A stretch of DNA of 5,500 bases, from the NCBI GenBank assembly GCA_019242135.1, contig JAFAWC010000702.1:1-5500 (forward strand), in the 5' to 3' direction. Positions 4,248 to 5,500 of the stretch are shown here, in pieces. The stretch comes from Mycobacteriaceae bacterium (GTDB taxonomy: Bacteria; Actinomycetota; Actinomycetes; Mycobacteriales; Mycobacteriaceae). Every line of letters starts with the position of its first letter. Within the stretch, counting starts at the first letter, position 1. The position numbers and the translations under genes were made by a program. Below the pieces are notes generated by a model that saw nothing but the letters and a program-made list of their open reading frames with translations, did not search any database and was not told the DNA's origin.

Positions 4248-5500
4248 GGCGGATGGGACCGGGTCCGCACCGTCGCTGACGCGGTGCTCTACGAGGGTTA
4301 CCTGCTCTACCCGTACCGGGCGAACTCGCGAAAGAACCAGACGCGCTGGCAGTTCGGTGTGGTGGGGCCGCCCCGTGCCGCCGAACGCGGTATCGGTGAG
4401 GACGACACGCTCTCGGCGCAGATCCTGCTGGCCGGCGACGCGTCGCTGTCTCTGGTGGTCCGATTTCTGCAGTTGCAGCACCGCGCCGCCGAGCGCGACA
4501 CCGGTGACGGTCTTTTCGAGCCCGTCGCTGAGCTAACCGCCGGCGCCCGGTCATGGCTCACCTGGGATGAAGCCGTCGAGCGCGAGCTGGTGTTCGGTCC
4601 GCTGCCGATCGCTGCTATCCAACCAGCGCAGACGATTCCACTCACTGTTGCCGGCGGCGATGACATCGAACACGTCGACGGCGGCCGGCTGCTGCGCACC
4701 CGGCGCGAGTTGACCGGGGAACTCAGGCTGGCCGCCGAGCAGGACGACGGGCTGGTCCGGATCAGCCTCGTGCTGCGAAACACCGGTCTGGCGCCGAACG
4801 ATAAGGACGATGCGATCGCTACATCGTTCATTGGCACCCATTTCATCGTGGAGGTCCTCGAGGGGGAATTCGTCTCACTGTTGGATCCGCCTTCTTTCGC
4901 CGTCGACGCCGTCGCACGATGCCGCCAACACCGCTGCTTCCCGGTCTTGGCCGGCCCGCCGGGTGAAAAGGATTTGATCCTGGTGTCGCCGATCATCCTC
5001 TATGACCACCCACAGATCGCCGAACAAAGCGAGGGCGCGCTCTACGACTCCACCGAGATCGACGAAATCCTGACGCTGCGCGTGATGACGATGACCGACG
5101 AGGAGAAGGCGCAGGCGCGGGCGACGGATCCGCTTGCCGCGCAGATCATCGACCGCTGCGATTCGATGTCGCCCGAGGCGATGCTGAACCTTCATGGCGT
5201 GCTGAGGAACCCGCATGCGTTCTCCGACCGGCCGGCCTTGATCCCCGAGATTCCCGACGGCGTCGACTGGTGGGACCCGTTGGCAGACAATGCTGTGCAG
5301 CCCGAGATCGACGCCGTGCTGGTCAACGGGGTTCGGGTGAGCCGCGGCAGCCATGTGCGGCTGCACCCGTCGCGCCGTGCCGATGCGCAGGACATCTTCT
5401 TCAGCGGCAAGACGGCACGGGTCACGTCGGTCCACGAGGATGTCGACGGCAACCAGCACGTCGCTGTCGTCGTCGACGACGACCCGGCCGCTGAACTGCA
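4242..5500 (+). CDS. Conserved hydrogenase-cluster protein of unknown function (partial, 3' end outside window)
   Basis: The frame is open from ATG 4242 to the window edge, giving at least 419 residues with no stop. The opening AVLYEGYLLYPYRANSRKNQ (14-33) is one I recall from conserved hypothetical proteins in actinobacterial hydrogenase clusters; I know no function for it. Residues 55-210 are beta-rich, including RELTGELRL and LVRISLVLRNTG. Residues 280-322 include an acidic/helical stretch (MTDEEKAQARATDPLAAQII). Residues 356-419 look like a small beta-barrel or SH3-like C-terminal domain (DAVLVNGVRVSRGSHVRLHP, then a VVVDDDPAAEL run), which suggests the gene ends soon beyond 5500. C227, C232 and C306 form no obvious metal motif. 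There is no signal peptide or membrane helix. Codon use matches the neighbours. GTG 4218 is an in-frame alternative start adding eight residues, but ATG 4242 gives the ATGA overlap. Its size and position suggest a structural or assembly factor for the hydrogenase (inference). Confidence 0.85.
   Translation, partial: MSGGWDRVRTVADAVLYEGYLLYPYRANSRKNQTRWQFGVVGPPRAAERGIGEDDTLSAQILLAGDASLSLVVRFLQLQHRAAERDTGDGLFEPVAELTAGARSWLTWDEAVERELVFGPLPIAAIQPAQTIPLTVAGGDDIEHVDGGRLLRTRRELTGELRLAAEQDDGLVRISLVLRNTGLAPNDKDDAIATSFIGTHFIVEVLEGEFVSLLDPPSFAVDAVARCRQHRCFPVLAGPPGEKDLILVSPIILYDHPQIAEQSEGALYDSTEIDEILTLRVMTMTDEEKAQARATDPLAAQIIDRCDSMSPEAMLNLHGVLRNPHAFSDRPALIPEIPDGVDWWDPLADNAVQPEIDAVLVNGVRVSRGSHVRLHPSRRADAQDIFFSGKTARVTSVHEDVDGNQHVAVVVDDDPAAEL

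Noticed and set aside
4307..4996. Minus-strand open frames over the last gene (also 4117-4554 and 4875-5459)
   Set aside because: The plus frame from 4242 is open to the window edge with normal codon use and recognisable segments; the minus frames are Ser/Arg-rich shadows.
5466..5483. Perfect 18-bp palindrome made of GTC and GAC triplets
   Set aside because: It is a low-complexity consequence of consecutive Val and Asp codons (VVVDDD).

Overview
The window is high-GC, plus-strand coding almost throughout, and tightly packed. It reads as part of a group 1h (formerly group 5, 'actinobacterial') [NiFe]-hydrogenase operon from an actinobacterium, most likely a mycobacterium or close relative. 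The assignment rests on the large-subunit signatures RICGICGDNHATCS and DPCLPCGVHMY. It is supported by the next gene, a NifU/Rieske-like fusion matching what I remember as HhyE of Mycolicibacterium smegmatis. Species cannot be fixed from the sequence alone.

Layout, all on the + strand: 1-93, last 30 codons of the hydrogenase small subunit (hhyS). 94-171, a 78-base gap whose left edge carries the right arm of a perfect 12-bp stem-loop that spans the hhyS stop codon. 172-1968, the complete large subunit (hhyL). 1972-2931, a NifU-domain plus four-Cys Rieske-like protein (hhyE). 2928-3560, a DUF5947-type protein with an N-terminal Cys cluster. 3557-4213, a DUF6084-type protein. 4210-4245, an 11-codon mini-ORF formed by a partial duplication of a stop/start junction. 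4242 to beyond 5500, a large conserved protein of unknown function that is cut by the window edge. There is no gene-free stretch above 300 bases, and I see no RNA gene, mobile element or CRISPR array.

How the genes work together: HhyS and HhyL form the H2-oxidising enzyme, with the NiFe site in HhyL and the Fe-S relay in HhyS. In mycobacteria this enzyme scavenges trace or atmospheric H2 during starvation and feeds the respiratory chain (established knowledge). HhyE is the candidate electron-transfer partner. The three following genes have no established biochemical role. Their position and the chain of ATGA stop/start overlaps say they are co-translated with HhyE, which points to assembly, maturation, membrane attachment or electron transfer of this enzyme (inference).

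Most worth a second look: the Rieske-like domain of HhyE has CxxC...CxxC in place of CxH...CxxH; the large subunit has Val where most [NiFe] hydrogenases carry the proton-transfer Glu; the DUF5947/DUF6084/unknown trio; two strong hairpins (77-103 and 2166-2196); and the 17-bp direct repeat that duplicates a stop/start junction at 4199-4247.
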